Shown here in pieces: positions 24,130 through 36,100 of a stretch of DNA of 64,000 nucleotides (positions are counted from its first letter, which is position 1; each line of letters starts with the position of its first letter). Location: NCBI RefSeq assembly GCF_047495875.1, contig NC_092497.1, positions 80,547,749-80,611,748 on the forward strand. Direction: 5' to 3'. This DNA comes from Pithys albifrons albifrons. Taxonomy: Eukaryota; Chordata; Aves; Passeriformes; Thamnophilidae. The translations under genes and the position numbers were made by a program. The notes beneath the pieces were generated by a model. The model did no database searches. It worked only from the letters and a program-made list of their open reading frames with translations, and was not told where the DNA came from.

Positions 24130-24952
24130 ATTAGCCCCTGCTAACCCCACAAAGGATCCTGAGGGACTAGTGCCATTTGGGCACATTTTAGAGTGTTTCC
24201 ATTGAGGCCATGGAAACACCAGACTTAGCCAGATGTCCTAAGTTCAGCAAGCTGGGACCAGTTTATTACTATGTGGGTGTGACCATAGCTGTATATTCCA
24301 AACCCTCTAAGTAATTTCTCATGAACTGTTAATAATGGACCATTTGCAGCAGCTGCCCAGGGCACACCTGACCCCTCAGGATGTAAGGTGGGTGCTAAAG
24401 AAGCCTGTGAGATAACTCTCCCCCAGGAAGTCGTTAGCACCTTCACACCCAGCCTTAGGGGTGTGGGTGCTAATGGGCCATCAACAATTCCAAAAATACC
24501 CCATGACTCACAGAGTTAGAACACCCATTATGGAACTCCCCACCCTGGGGGAGGTACTGGGTGTTCCCACCTGAACCTGAGGGTATATAATCTTGGGGTT
24601 TGGGGACTTCTGGTACCATTCATCAGATCCAGAGGAGGACCAGAACCACAACTGTAACCACCACTCCTAATCAGACTGCAACTGTCATCTGAACCAACAG
24701 GGTTTTTTTTCTTTCCCTTCTTTTTACTTTGTACTCAGGGGAACTATGTGGGGCTCAGCACAGGAGCCAACAAACATCATTGTGTTTGTACCCCAGGGTG
24801 CTGTGTCATACTTCTGGGTTTTGTGGGTTAAAACAAATTTCTCTTTGTATCATTGTATTTATTGCAATATTTTTATTAAAATGTAACTCTAACTTTTAAT
24901 CTCTTTTCAGTTGGGTTCATTTCTCCTGCCAGTTTACCTTTAAACCAGCACA
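24130..24952 (+). mobile_element. ERVL-like LTR with adjoining 3' internal sequence
   Basis: The block has the order expected of an avian ERVL LTR. There is a purine-rich lead-in (CCATGGAAACACC near 24.21 kb), then AATACCCCATGACTCAC near 24.50 kb and a TATA box GGGTATATAA at 24581-24590. AGATCCAGAGGAGGACCAGA near 24.63 kb and GTGGGGCTCAGCACAGGAGC near 24.75 kb follow, then a T-rich 3' part ending CCTTTAAACCAGCACA. The exact 5' end and the target duplication are not resolved. No gag, pol or env is recognisable. The assignment rests on recalled similarity to avian ERVL LTRs. Confidence 0.72.
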
Positions 24953-26290
24953 CTGGAGCAGGTGGGGGCCCTGGTGCAGTGCTGGGCAGCTGGGGATGCA
25001 CCAGTGGGAAACGGGGATGTAGCTGCCAGTCAGGATGAATATCTGCTTTGTTTTTGGGAGCTGCTGGAGGCAGGAAACAGGAATATTTGTTAGTGAGGCT
25101 GTCTTCAGGTTTTGAGTTGAATTTATTGTTTCTTTTTAAAGTCCCAGGTGACTGCCCCTGTGTTTTCTCCATATAAATGAAAGCAACTGGACTGGCTATT
25201 TTCTTGTAAGGTGAAAGCAGAGTAATCTTTGGTTTACTACTTCTCATCATTAATACTTAATTGGAAAATGATAAAAATTAACTCTTCTCATGGCTGCCAG
25301 CTAAAAATTGAAGTCTCTCTTCTCTCTCTGGAAGTCTTTTGGCTTAGCCAGAAGGCTACTTAGCTTTCTCCAGGCTAGTGTGGGTTTGGAGGTTTCAATT
25401 CTGTGGTGAAATCTGTAATTTTTTTTCCTACAATAAGAGTTTTAGTAACACTTAATACCAGTTGAGTGGGCTAAATGTATATTAAGTCTCCAATGAAGGG
25501 TGGGGAGAAAAGTAACATGATTTGGTTTAAAGGTTGATACTACCATTTCAGTGGCAAATGCTACTTATGGAACCTTTTCTAAAGCAAACTTTTTGAGTGA
25601 ATGTTGATATTTTCTTTAATTTTATTTCCTTTTTGTTACCTTCAAAGTATTAAAAAGATACAGACTGAAGTGTTATAATGCCTAACCATATATATTCCAT
25701 GAGACAGAGCCTCACAGGCTTTCTACAAATGCTTGAAACAGCAAGAGAGTCTTTCTTTCCCAAGGAGGAAAACTGTGCTCTAGCAGGAAATCTCTTCTGA
25801 AACAAGTGCAAAACTGAATGAGACTCAGAAATGCCCATTGAAACATAGATATCCTAAAGGAAAATAAAGTAAGATCTGTATACAATTACATATACTAATG
25901 TGCTCTCCTTTCTAAGGACAGAAAGACCTTTTGAACTGAGGTGTCTCTTCACTTTGAGCTCATGGTAAAACTGCTGAAAATACTCAAGAAATATATGAGC
26001 ATTAAAGAATTGGAAAGAAATTACATTACAAGCTCAGGTATAGTTTCTGTGAAAGGACAAAATTAAAAATATGAGGTAACACACTATTGCTATGTAAAGC
26101 TTTTGATCTGGGTGTGGAGATAAATGTAATTAGGTTTGTGGGCAGAATCTCTTGTGATCTCTAACTTCTTATCTCAAGATTCAGAATATCTATTTTTTAT
26201 AATACTTACCCAGATATTCCACTCAGTGTCTGGCCAATCTCAAGAAATTCCCCATTATAAATGTTTTTCTTATTTGAGAAATTTGGATGG
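24953..26290. other. Unannotated interval
   Basis: The first 80 bp after the LTR are GC-rich and may be retroviral leader. After that the sequence is ordinary and AT-rich, without a recognisable gene. Confidence 0.4.
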
Positions 26291-26462
26291 TCATAGAATC
26301 GTAAAATATGCTGAGTTGGAAGAGACCTACCAGGCTCATTGAGTCCAGTTCCTGTCCCTGTGCAGGACACCCCGAGAATCACACCATATGCCTGAGTGCA
26401 TTGTTCACAACCTTGAACTTGGAGTTGCTGGGTGCTGTGACCACTTCCCTGGGGACCTTCTT
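26291..26462 (-). mobile_element. CR1 LINE 3' end, minus strand
   Basis: Starts with the inverted CR1 terminus TCATAGAATCGTAAAATATG and TGAGTTGGAAGAGACC. It continues with CTGTCCCTGTGCAGGACACC and CACTTCCCTGGGGACCTT. It is a short, heavily 5'-truncated copy. Confidence 0.9.
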
Positions 26463-26728
26463 ACAAGTGCTCATTTCCAGAAGATGGAGACTTTATTGTT
26501 GAAATTTTGTATTTTACAGCATATTTATTTCCTTGAAGGTACCTCTTGAACAAACACTTGAAACCAGCTGTATGAGGTCAAATGAGAAGGGAGAAGTGTA
26601 GAAAGAAACCACAGTTTATTTCACAAGAAGTTTAGCAAATGTGTGCCACCTCAAGTGCACTACTTCATTTGCTGTTGCTGCATATGAGACTCTTTAATTT
26701 AATATAGTGAGCCAGAGCTACATTTGGC

Positions 26729-27280
26729 TGTTGGAGATGGCGACTATATGGATATGCAGGAATGGAGGGAAGGGATTGCCGGACTGAATTTGACGTATGG
26801 AAGGTCCAGGAGGACCATTCCTAACTCGGACTGTGTCTACATACCACGGACTTTGCCTGTTGTTACCTCCCTTGTTCTAGCAGTTTCTCCCAGCAGGCAG
26901 GAGCTGTCACGACAGGTACAGCTACCATTGGCCGGCTCCCTCCAAGGGGCAGTCCCGATCCTGCCTATCCCCAGTTCACACCCCTTCAGTTCCTTTACCC
27001 AATAGTGTGTAGCGGATTTGCATGCTCCGCCTTAGCTCCACCCCCTTTCCAGAACGTTCCCTACCCAAGGTTATATAAATCCCGCGTTCTGTTAATAAAG
27101 TTGGATCAGCTCTGATCTGCGGATCAGTTCAGACCATCCCTGGCCTCCGTGGTGTTTGTTTCTCCCTCGTGGCGGGCGAACCTTACCTGGGGCCTGGGAA
27201 CCTGCAAACGACAGCTCAGCAGACGGTCTGCGAACCCCCGTCGCTGGTCTGGTCCCTTCCCAGAGACCAAGACTGCGATA
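26729..27280 (+). mobile_element. ERVK-like solo LTR with TTTGGC target duplication
   Basis: A GC-rich block of 552 bp starting TGTTGGAGATGG and ending GACTGCGATA. It is flanked by TTTGGC at 26723-26728 and TTTGGC at 27281-27286. It has complete LTR architecture on the + strand: TATA box TTATATAAAT at 27071-27080, poly(A) signal AATAAA at 27094-27099, and a U5 region. The 6-bp duplication and the TGTTGGAGAT start suit ERVK (betaretrovirus-like) LTRs. The end ATA instead of ACA is presumably one transition. No internal genes remain, so it is a solo LTR produced by recombination. Confidence 0.86.
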
Positions 27281-28938
27281 TTTGGCCATTGAAATGGTGC
27301 CTTCTTATGCCTCCTTGCATTGTCTTGCCTTGCTTTGCCTCACCTTCCCTCACCTCGCCCTCCCTCCTGTACCACTCAAGACTGGAATGCTGTACTCCTC
27401 CAGACTAGACTGATTCAACAATCTATGTCAGTATTAGAGCAGTGATTGTGACTTCAGCTGCATTTGGTTTCTACACCTTTATTTCGTATCAGTGGCTAGT
27501 CACAGCAGATGAGAGACCCACATGGCTGAATAGCAGGAGTTGTATGAAGTGTTTGCAGGATGCACTCAGTATTATGCAGAACAAGAAGGAAAAGATATAA
27601 TAAGAGTTTCCTCACAAAAACTACGCAGGCAGAGAGAAACATATATAAACTTCTTGTATCATGCAGCAATGAAGGATGTGAAAAGGAAAAAAGGGAAAAC
27701 TTAAGCAGGAAGAGAGCATATGTAACAGAGATGCATGGAGAGAGTCAGGGGGAGGATGAAAAGAATGAATTAATGAAACCTCTAAAGAAATGAGAAAACA
27801 AAAGATGTGATGTCAGAAGTGAAATATAAACTGACAAACACAGGCCATTCACTGAAGAGTTAGACTTGATGACCCTTGTGGGTCCCTTCCAACTCAGAAT
27901 ATTCTGTGAAACCTGTTAAACAGCACAATTCCTATTTTTATATAAAATAGGCTGATAAAGTGTATCTGTTAATATATACACAGATATACATATGCATACC
28001 CTACCTTAACAGGCAATCAACAGGTATGGTCTTGCTGAGTAATATGGATGGCAGGAAATAAAAGAAAATAAATTTATCAAAAACATAACTGAGCATTATC
28101 TGCTCATTTTTAAAGCTGCCTGAAAGGCAGAAGAGGATGACCTTCTTTATCAGTATCTCATGGAGGGATCTTGGGGAATATTACCATACGAATGTCATAA
28201 AAGATTGCTGTCATTGGCTTTTTTGTAAATAAGATAGCAGCTTTAATACCTAGGCAAGAAAATTTTTCTCCTATCCTGATTCAGTCTCTAGTTAAGTGAA
28301 GCCTGAAACTATAGTCTTCAGTTTTTCCAATTTAGCACATGTATGTCACTCAGCCTACGTTATGATGAAGGATGACTTTCTGAGTTGGAACCTTGAATAT
28401 CATTCCTTTAGTATTTACTCATGAGAATAATTCTTTTTGCTTATCTGTTTGAACCTATAAGCAGATTTAAACTTGACATTCAGTTTTGTTTTTCCTGAGG
28501 AAATAAGCAATAATAATTGCAGGGACAGTTCTTTACAGTAAAAAGAAAACAGCTGCTTTCTAGAGTGTGTATATAACACTTCCACCTCCATGTTCCACAG
28601 GATCTGTTATCCCTGATATCCCTTGTAGGTAGCCTGACTTCTGCTTGATCCAGAAAATGGAGGACGCAGTAAATGAAATATTCTGCAAAGGACACTGAGT
28701 TCGAATATTTGCCCCAAACTGTCCAAGGATGTTTCACATAACACCTACATGTGTTACCCAGAAAGCTGGTTAAACTTAGGTAGCCTGATGTTTCCCAACT
28801 AGATCTGTGGGGAGAAGACATTGGAGAATGTTCTTATGTTAATTTTGGTGTTGTGTCACAGAAAATAAATAAGTGTAGGCTATTTTGGTCTTTATTTGAT
28901 GCACAGTGTCCATTGGTATTAGTAATATTGTTTTTAAG
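27281..28938. other. Mostly unannotated interval with one CR1 tail
   Basis: Starts with a CCTTG/CTTGC-rich pyrimidine patch near 27.30-27.37 kb. Apart from the CR1 tail at 27.85 kb, nothing was recognised. Confidence 0.45.
27850..27913 (+). mobile_element. CR1 3' tail, short
   Basis: The segment TTAGACTTGATGACCCTTGT, then GGGTCCCTTCCAACTCAGAA and TATTCTGTGA is the CR1 3' terminus. Only about 60 bp are present. Confidence 0.85.
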
Positions 28939-28944
28939 CATGGG

Positions 28945-29161
28945 TGTTGCTGACCTGCACTAGTGGGACTGCACACACCAATGTGATGTAAAGCAAATCC
29001 CAAGTTTATTCAAAAACACAGGTATATATGACCTCAAGTGACCCCGCCCCAGGTAGAATGGTCTGACTCCAATTGGTTGAGGCTGGAAACATGTCCTTTT
29101 AAGGTGAAAACGAAACCTGTAATGTGGTCCTTCAGACCCACCTGAGTCAGGGGCTGCAACA
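28945..29161 (-). mobile_element. Compact 217-bp solo LTR with CATGGG target duplication
   Basis: The block has perfect terminal inverted hexamers TGTTGC...GCAACA. It is bounded by CATGGG at 28939-28944 and CATGGG at 29162-29167. Read on the minus strand it has all basal LTR signals in order: CCAATTGG, a GC box (GGGGCGGGG), a TATATA box (complement of 29021-29030) and an AATAAA poly(A) signal (complement of 29005-29010). A 6-bp duplication indicates ERVK-type integration. At 217 bp it is unusually short for an LTR. No internal viral sequence adjoins it. Confidence 0.88.
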
Positions 29162-29167
29162 CATGGG

Positions 29168-32100
29168 CTTCCTGCATCCTTTGACATATCAGGAGCTTCT
29201 TTCTTCAGGATATTTTGCTGTGTTGGCCATGACCAATTCTTCCATGTAGATGGATCCATATCTGTGTCATAAGCATTTTCCATGGTGATCCCTGAGCAGG
29301 TTGCTCTCAACCAATAATAAGGGTTTGTTTTCAGCCATCTCTTCTTTCTACCTTTCAAGCCTGCTATTTTCTTGAGAAAAGCCATGCCACAGACATCCAA
29401 GGCCAGCTGCTGGGCTTGGGCTGTTCCCTCAGGTTTAGTCTCACCTACCTTTCAATGGATCAGATTTGGGTAAAGGAGGAACTCAAAGCCTGGGTAAATG
29501 ATAGATCTAGTTAAAAAGATATTATTTCCTTCCCCACTGATCAGGAATCTGTAGTCCAAGCTGTGACATATTTTGAATATATGTCTTATGTCTCTCCAGA
29601 ATGTTCTGTTAATGTGAACATTGGGATACAAAATCTGAAAAGGGACCAGCAGCCACTATATTTTGGGTCAATATCGTCTACATGTTCAATAGGAGAGGAA
29701 GAAAAGCAGCTCATACGATCTGATACAAAAACCAAGGAAATTGCTCAAAAGCAATGGAAGTAACTATATATTAGGCATGTACTTTAAATATCGATGTCAA
29801 AGCTATGAACACTGATTCTTAGGTAGCAGTTCTCTCAGGCTAATTCTCTTACTATCCGTGCCATAATTAATTTTACCAAGTGGTGCACCTCTTCTGTTCA
29901 GCAGCAGCTGTCATCTGGTTTCTCTCAGGCCCTTGTCCCTGCCCTCCAGGATCCCATTGCTGCTTTGATTATCTCTTTTTCCACCGACTTTTATCCCAGA
30001 TGCCAGAGGCATATCATGGTGTTGCTCTCGCATGGGAAGAGGAGTATGGGGCCATTCAGTGCTTGCTCGGTTGCACTTGAACCAACACAAGGCATTTTGA
30101 CCACTGTCTCTCTAGACTGTGTGTTTGGTTTTAAGCCACTGCGGTGATATCTGTGCTACTACACTGGGGAGCTGAAGTCTACATACAACACTGACAACAC
30201 TCCTTTAGTTCCGAAGCCATTATATAAGCAAGAAGCATATTGTGACTTGGTCACTAAGCAATTTATATGTAGTATTTTTAGAGGCATGTCATAACACAGA
30301 GAAGTGGAAACAAGAATGTTAGGGAATGTCTTGTAGAAAGGCAGACAAAATGTTAGGGTAAAAGAAAACCCCCATAATACTGTTCTAGCTGTTATTTTCA
30401 GACGTCTCTGTCAGATCTTTAAAAGCGCACTGATTTTCTCCAGTTACAAAAAAAGTTGTCCTGCATCAGATGCATATGGTAGTCTTGCTCTGCCTACTGC
30501 CCAACGGTGTTTGGACAAGACAGAAGAAATTAGGACCCAGCTTGTTCCACCCCTTTCTGACTTGCTCCACTCCTAAAAGCCACAAAGCATTCTTTACCTT
30601 TAAGAAGTACTACTTCACACCAAACTGCTTGTGGTCTGTTTGCAATTTGGGAAAACTTCTGTGGAATAGCTGGCAATAGCCATTGCAGCAAGAAATTTGT
30701 GCAGGACTAATAATTACTTGTATCCCTATGGATGCTTTCTTCCTCATTCAGCTTGGCTGTTTTCTATACTCCCTATCAGTGCTTCCCTTAGTGCTAATTC
30801 CACATATATTCCTCCTTCACTCTTTACTACTTCTTTTTATTTTAGTTTTAATCTTCAAGAAGCAGATGCTTCCTCCTATTCTGTCTTTGCAAAGTGTCTA
30901 GTACAATGCCACAGTGCTTTCCATGGGCATGAAGCCTCTCTGGTTGCTGTAAGCATGCAGTAAATTTGATTCACTCCAGGGGCATGTTAGATTTATGCTT
31001 GCAAATAATTTCAGCATAGACTGTTGAATATCTGAAATCCTGGTCATGGACTACAGCACATGCTCTAATATAAAAATAATTTGTAGTGTAAGTTTTTCCC
31101 TCTCAAAAGCAACAGAGAGGGGGTCACAGTGTGACTTTATGCTTCATTTAGGATGGTAGCATCATGCTCTTAACTGAAAGAAAAAAATTTCTTCTGTTGT
31201 CAAAGTGTGTTCCTCACCTGCATTTTTTTTTCCTTTGGGGTTCTTTCCTTTCAAACATGGAATAAAAAATTGATGGATTTTTGCCAAATACAGTGTAACT
31301 CAAAAAGTAAGAAATTTATTTTCCCTTCATCTTCTTCCCAGCATTGTGTGGTTAATTATTATTATCATCATTCAAAAGCATAAGTTAGTACCAATACAGT
31401 CATATCCAAATTGCATTGTAATCAAAATAATGACCAGATTTTAAAATACATATTTTTAGTAGGCCATGAACTATACCTTGATCTGTCTTGTTTGCACAAT
31501 TATCCAATATTTATCTGCGCAAACTCAAATTGGTGTCTGACCTACAGCCCTACGTACAGTTTCAGTAACCACTTTTTAAAAATGAGCATATAAGTGATTA
31601 TTTTCTATTGGAAATGTGACCCAAAGAAGTGTTATTTTAGATTCAAATGCTGGAAACAGTTACTTGTTGCTTAGGGTAAAAAAGTGACTTGTTTTCTTAG
31701 TTACCTTTCCTGCAGTTTTCCTTTTAAGTGAGAGACGATACATTATCTTTTACAGACAGGAGGTGTTCCTTTGCTTAAAAGCTCTGTTTTACAAAAAGCA
31801 CCACTAAAATTTCTTGGCAAGGACTGAAGACAATGCTAAACAGGGAAGGTTTGAGAGATGGGGACTGGGTCTGAGGATGAAACTGGAGAAGTTTCAATTT
31901 CTACTGGAGATCAGAGTTGAGCATGTTTAGATTTCACAAGAGTTAAGTGATATTTGAATTTGGCCATTTACATTTTTATCAAACTTGCTCTCATGATCAT
32001 ACTGTAGTCTCTTGCATGGCACCGAGCTGGATTTTGCTCCTCATCAGGGCTTGCAGCAGTGTGGGAAGGCTGGCAGATATCTTTAAGGTGCAGAGCTTGA

Positions 32101-32609
32101 TAAAGGTTGGCAGCAGAACTCTCTTGCCTGTGTCTAAATTATGGTTTTCTAAGAAAGGAGATGAAGGCTTCACAAAGTACAATAATTAATAACTGTATTG
32201 CTGCATCTCCTCTTCCATTCTCTCAGATCGTTCTCCTCATAAAAACAGTCACCTTGACAGCAGCCTGAAATAGACTCACATAGCTTATACCTTTTCTGTC
32301 ACCAGGTTTTAAATATTTCAGGCCCTGGCAGCACAACTGATTTCTCACTGATTAAAGACTGACAAGGCTGGTTTCCTAACAGGGACAGGCTTTATTCGTG
32401 GCCTTTCAGGTTCTCTGTTTTCCATCTTTAGCTCTTTATTTGCTCTGGCTGAACAATAGCCAATTTTTTTAACTGCCCTGAGAAGCAGAGCAAGAAGAGT
32501 TCCATTATGCAAATGATGGAGCCCTGATCTCTCTCCTTCCCTCGCTGTTATGGGAAGGGAAGCCTCTTGAGTCCTAAGACAGATAAGAGGGACATTACTT
32601 TTCTGTCAA
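29168..32609. other. Unannotated interval with one unexplained open frame
   Basis: On the minus strand an uninterrupted frame runs from about 29.45 kb down to 29168 and into the LTR at 29161. Its lysine/tryptophan-rich product (LKGRKKRWLKTNPYYWLRA segment) does not match a family I know. It could be an old retroviral remnant, an exon or chance. The rest shows no gene or transposon I can name. Confidence 0.35.
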
Positions 32610-33140
32610 ATTCATCTGGAATGGTGTGTAGAGTTTTGGACTCTGCAAAACAGAAAAGATATAAAGCTCTTAGAGAGCTTCCAAAGGAGGGCAACAAAAT
32701 GGTGAAGGGCCTTGAGGGGAAGCCTTGTGAGGAGCTGCTGAGGCCACTTGGTTTGATCAGCCTGAAGAAGAGAGACTGAGGGGAGACCTCATCGCAGCCT
32801 CCAACTACCTCCTGAAGGAAAAAGAAGTAGACATTGATCTCTTCTCTGTGGTGATCAGTGACAGGACCCAAGGGAATGGCCTGAAGTTGTGTCAGGGGAG
32901 GTTTAGGTTGTATATTAGGAAAAGGTTCTTCACCCAGGAGGTGGTTAGACACCGGAACAGGCTCTGCAGGAAAGTGGTCACAGCACCAAGCCTGATAGAG
33001 TTAGAGAAGCATTTGGATGATACTCTCGAGCACATGGTATGACTCTTGGGGATGGTCCTGCGCAGGGCCAGGAGCTGAACTTGATGATCCTTGTGGGTCC
33101 CTTGTAACTCAGCATATTCTGTGATTCTGTGATATTATTA
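32610..33140 (+). mobile_element. CR1 LINE, 3' part
   Basis: It includes the CR1 blocks AGAGACTGAGGGGAGACCTC (32.77 kb) and GTTAGACACCGGAACAGGCT (32.94 kb). It ends in TTGATGATCCTTGTGGGTCC and TTCTGTGATTCTGTGAT. The 5' 100 bp are more diverged, so the left boundary is approximate. Remaining frames are disrupted. Confidence 0.92.
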
Positions 33141-36100
33141 CTTGAAAAGATTATCTCAGAGCTGCACAAGCCCCTCATTGCACTTTACATCCATATGTGA
33201 AAACGTGTTCTCTGCATAACTTATGCCCTGTTTGTCTATTGACAAATAAATAAAGATGGGGAAAAGTATTTGGAAGCTGCTGGGAAGAAATCCTTGGGGT
33301 AACCGGATGTGTTGTTTGACTTAATACTTTGGCATTTGAGGTGTCAGTAAATAATTCAAATGCAAAGCTGAGATAATGGATCAAGAGGTAAAAGAAAGGC
33401 AAAGAGAGAGAAAGAAATTATAGTTTTTCATGTGTACATCTTCCAGAGGATGCTTGCTATCAGGAATAACCTTTCTGGAGAACATCATGTGGCACTAGGT
33501 GTACATCTTACTGCACTGTCTTACAGGTAGCCCCTCAAACTAGACTGGATTTGTCAGCTGTCAAAGGAAATGAAAACTTTTCAGTTGTATTATTTGGGCC
33601 ATTTTTCATGATCTAAGTGAGAATTTGAACCCTACCAAGGGATTTCACCAGGTGATTCAAAAATTAGAAAAAGGCTAATTCCTTCCCCACCATTTTATAT
33701 GCTCAGCTTATGGAACAAAATTGAAATTCTTAGGTATGGAGGACACCCCAGCCCTGGAGGCGTAGCTTCTCAGACCATGTAAATCTCATTCCCCAGCCAT
33801 GCTCAAACAAGTATGAACCATAGTAGTGACCAACAGTGAACTGGCCATATAGGATCACAGTAAATCCTGAGCCTGCCCTATCTTCCCACAGGTAGGGAGG
33901 CAAGAGAAAATAAGGGCCCCTGCAAGACCTATGCACTTAGGACTTTGGGATACTAACACAGCTGGCCATTAAGACAATAAACAGTGACAAATCCAAGCCT
34001 TTACCCTAATTTTGAGTTGTCTTCAGCTTCAGAAACAATATATAGGTAGAGCACAACCCCAGAACATCTATATAAAAGTAGTCTATTCATAACATGACAC
34101 ATAATACAGCTGAAGACTATGAACAGTTTGACTCTAAGTACATTTCAGTGGTCCACTAACTGCTCCTAATAAACATTGCCTGGCTTATCTCTTGAAAATT
34201 AGGAAAAAAGTGATTGATGTGCTTCTGAACTAGCATTTCATTTGAGACAAAGTTTTCACTGACTGATAAATACACCAGACTTGCTCTGGCATTCCAGCTT
34301 ATCTTAGCTCCACAGGAATAATGCTGCAGAAATGTCTCCTCAGCCTTCAGGAGAAAAAGCAGGAAGATAGTTCTGAAACTTATCAGCCCACGCTTAAATC
34401 TGTGCAGCCTGTAAATCTTGCTGTTAATCTCCAGTAAAAACAGATGCAAAGGCTTGCTAATGTCTTAAAGGTCAACTGCAGATGCTTTTCAGCACAGCAT
34501 CTAAAACATCCTAATTTTTTTCCTCAGAGTGCTTGTCCTTCCCTTGGATTTCCCCAAGTCCTCCTCTATAATCCAGTGTAGGGGCTGGACAGCAGAGAAG
34601 AGAAATACAGGGAGATGAAACCAGTTTGGAGCCCTACAGTGCAGAGTTAGAAAGTATGGAATTGGACTGAACTGAAAGCTGATCTTATTTTTCCCAAATG
34701 AAGTTTCTTATTGTCTAATCATACAGCTCTAACATCAGTCAGTGCTTTGATTTTTAAAAACATTTTAAAACTTAAAAAGTACCATTTAAAGTAATTAATT
34801 AAAGGGTTAAATGTGGTAGAAACTGCTTAAGAGTCTTAATGTTATATACTTTACCCAAGGCAATAGACAGTTTCTTCAGAGTCATTCCATTCTAATGTGT
34901 AAATGCTGAAAGTAATTAGACTGTGTCCTATGTGTATTCAAGTATTTAGGAGAAAAAAACTTTGGAAAAAGTGACTTTTCATGAGCAGCTGCCAAATATT
35001 TTCTAAAAGTTACTGCATTGCTAATAATATAAGATTTAGGTTTTTAAACAAAGGCAGTTTTGAAAAATAATTTCAGAAAAATATTGTGGTCTGCTAAAAT
35101 TTTTAACACTTAAGTATTCAAAGGGACACTGCAACAGCATCCACTGCAATGTCTGTTGGCCAGAAAATGATGTTAAAGAGAAGTATGCATGAGAAGAGTT
35201 AAAAAACATGGCAAATTAGTTCATTTGAATTAAAGAACTGAAACACTCTTTTTATTTTTAGAACAACAGCCTCAAGTACTCTAAAGAGTTGCTTATCTGT
35301 CGTTGTCATTTTGAGGTGAAGATACTGCTTGAGCTCTGAAAATCAAAAGAGTTTTGTTAGAGAAGTCTTGTGTGATGCACTGGGTTGCACATTTTTCTCT
35401 TCCTTCTTATAAGGCAAAAAGATAGAGACAGAATTTTCTGTTTCCTCATCCTTTGTTGCAGAGTAAATGTTGAGACTCTCTAATGCTGTTTTTCTTATAG
35501 ATTCCAAATCCCTCCAAAAAAGGATCACATGCCCTCTGATGCCTGTAGAAAGCCCACTGGCTGTTTATGGCTAGAAAGTTATTATTCATATAGAGACTAA
35601 GCATAAATGAGAACCAGATCCTACATCACTTCAACCACAGGAGGAGGGTGTCTAAATTAAATATATGCTATAAAAAGAGTTCAGCATTATTCATGTCTGC
35701 CTGATGAAATAAGGCCATGTTTGCTTAATTAAATATTATCAATAGTCTTAAAGTATTCTGCCAGCTAATGAAGCCAGTTACCACCTGAACTGTTTATACA
35801 GCTAACTTCACTGGCTTTCGATACTTTCCATCCCACATATGCTGTCACTGAAAGGCAGAAGGCAGAGCCAAGAGTGCTCATGGAGGAAGCCAGCTTTCTC
35901 AATCATCATCTGCCAATTTTTTCAAAGTATGAAGCACGGTGTTCAAAAGGCTAATAGCAAGGACATCAGTCTTCTCCTAAAACCTGCATTTTCACTGCAC
36001 AAAAAGGAAACTGTAAACATGAAAATTAGGTACCCTCTTAAATCATAGTGTGTTTTGGCTTGCAAGTCTGTTTTGTTAATACTTAATACAGTGCGTAAAC

